From NCBI GenBank assembly GCA_964580675.1, contig CAZOLI010000053.1:1-12793 (forward strand): 12,793 nt of DNA, written 5' to 3'. Every line of letters begins with the position of its first letter. The stretch's first letter is position 1. A program made the position numbers and the translations under genes. This stretch comes from CAZOLI01 sp964580675. GTDB lineage: Bacteria; Planctomycetota; MHYJ01; CAYXQY01. The notes beneath the pieces are model-generated. The model searched no databases and had not been told where the DNA came from. It saw only the letters and a list, made by a program, of their open reading frames with translations. This document shows positions 12,779 to 12,793 of the stretch, piece by piece.

Positions 12779-12793
12779 CTTTTTCGATCCAGG

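Overview
The window looks like an ordinary chromosomal stretch from a moderately GC-rich bacterium, most likely a planctomycete or a relative. This placement is an inference. It rests on the mix of gene types (a CPxC zinc-ribbon protein with one membrane helix, a secreted MA-type metallopeptidase, a secreted Ycf48-type propeller, an archaeal-type phosphoglycerate mutase), on the weak or absent Shine-Dalgarno sequences before most starts, and on the loose gene packing. There are no tRNA or rRNA genes, CRISPR arrays, insertion sequences or phage genes.

Layout from left to right. (1) The 5' two thirds of a SAM-dependent methyltransferase on the minus strand, cut by the window edge. (2) About 720 bases without a convincing gene, the right part of which reads as a long structured leader for rho. 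(3) rho (plus), convergent with a gene for a zinc-ribbon, single-helix membrane protein (minus). (4) An AT-rich divergent control region, then a secreted Ycf48-like beta-propeller (plus) and a TenA aminopyrimidine hydrolase (plus). (5) A 370-base non-coding gap, a secreted HEAAH zinc metallopeptidase with an acidic tail (plus), and a textbook terminator shared with the operon that converges on it. (6) A three-gene minus-strand operon: archaeal-type phosphoglycerate mutase, a secreted protein of unknown function, and the magnesium channel MgtE. The last two overlap by the four bases ATGA. (7) A 620-base divergent region with good sigma70-type promoters in both directions and a long leader before rnc (RNase III, plus). 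(8) A small minus-strand hypothetical gene at the right edge, possibly incomplete.

The genes do not form one pathway. Two are central RNA-metabolism genes (rho, rnc), and both follow unusually long leaders with potential hairpins, which fits (but does not prove) autogenous control as known for these genes in other bacteria. The tightest functional link is the mutase/secreted unknown/MgtE operon. I see no clear new defence, mobile or biosynthetic system. The items most worth following are the rho and rnc leaders, the unknown secreted protein coupled to mgtE, the metal-ligand change in the phosphoglycerate mutase, and the palindromes placed inside or next to predicted promoters.
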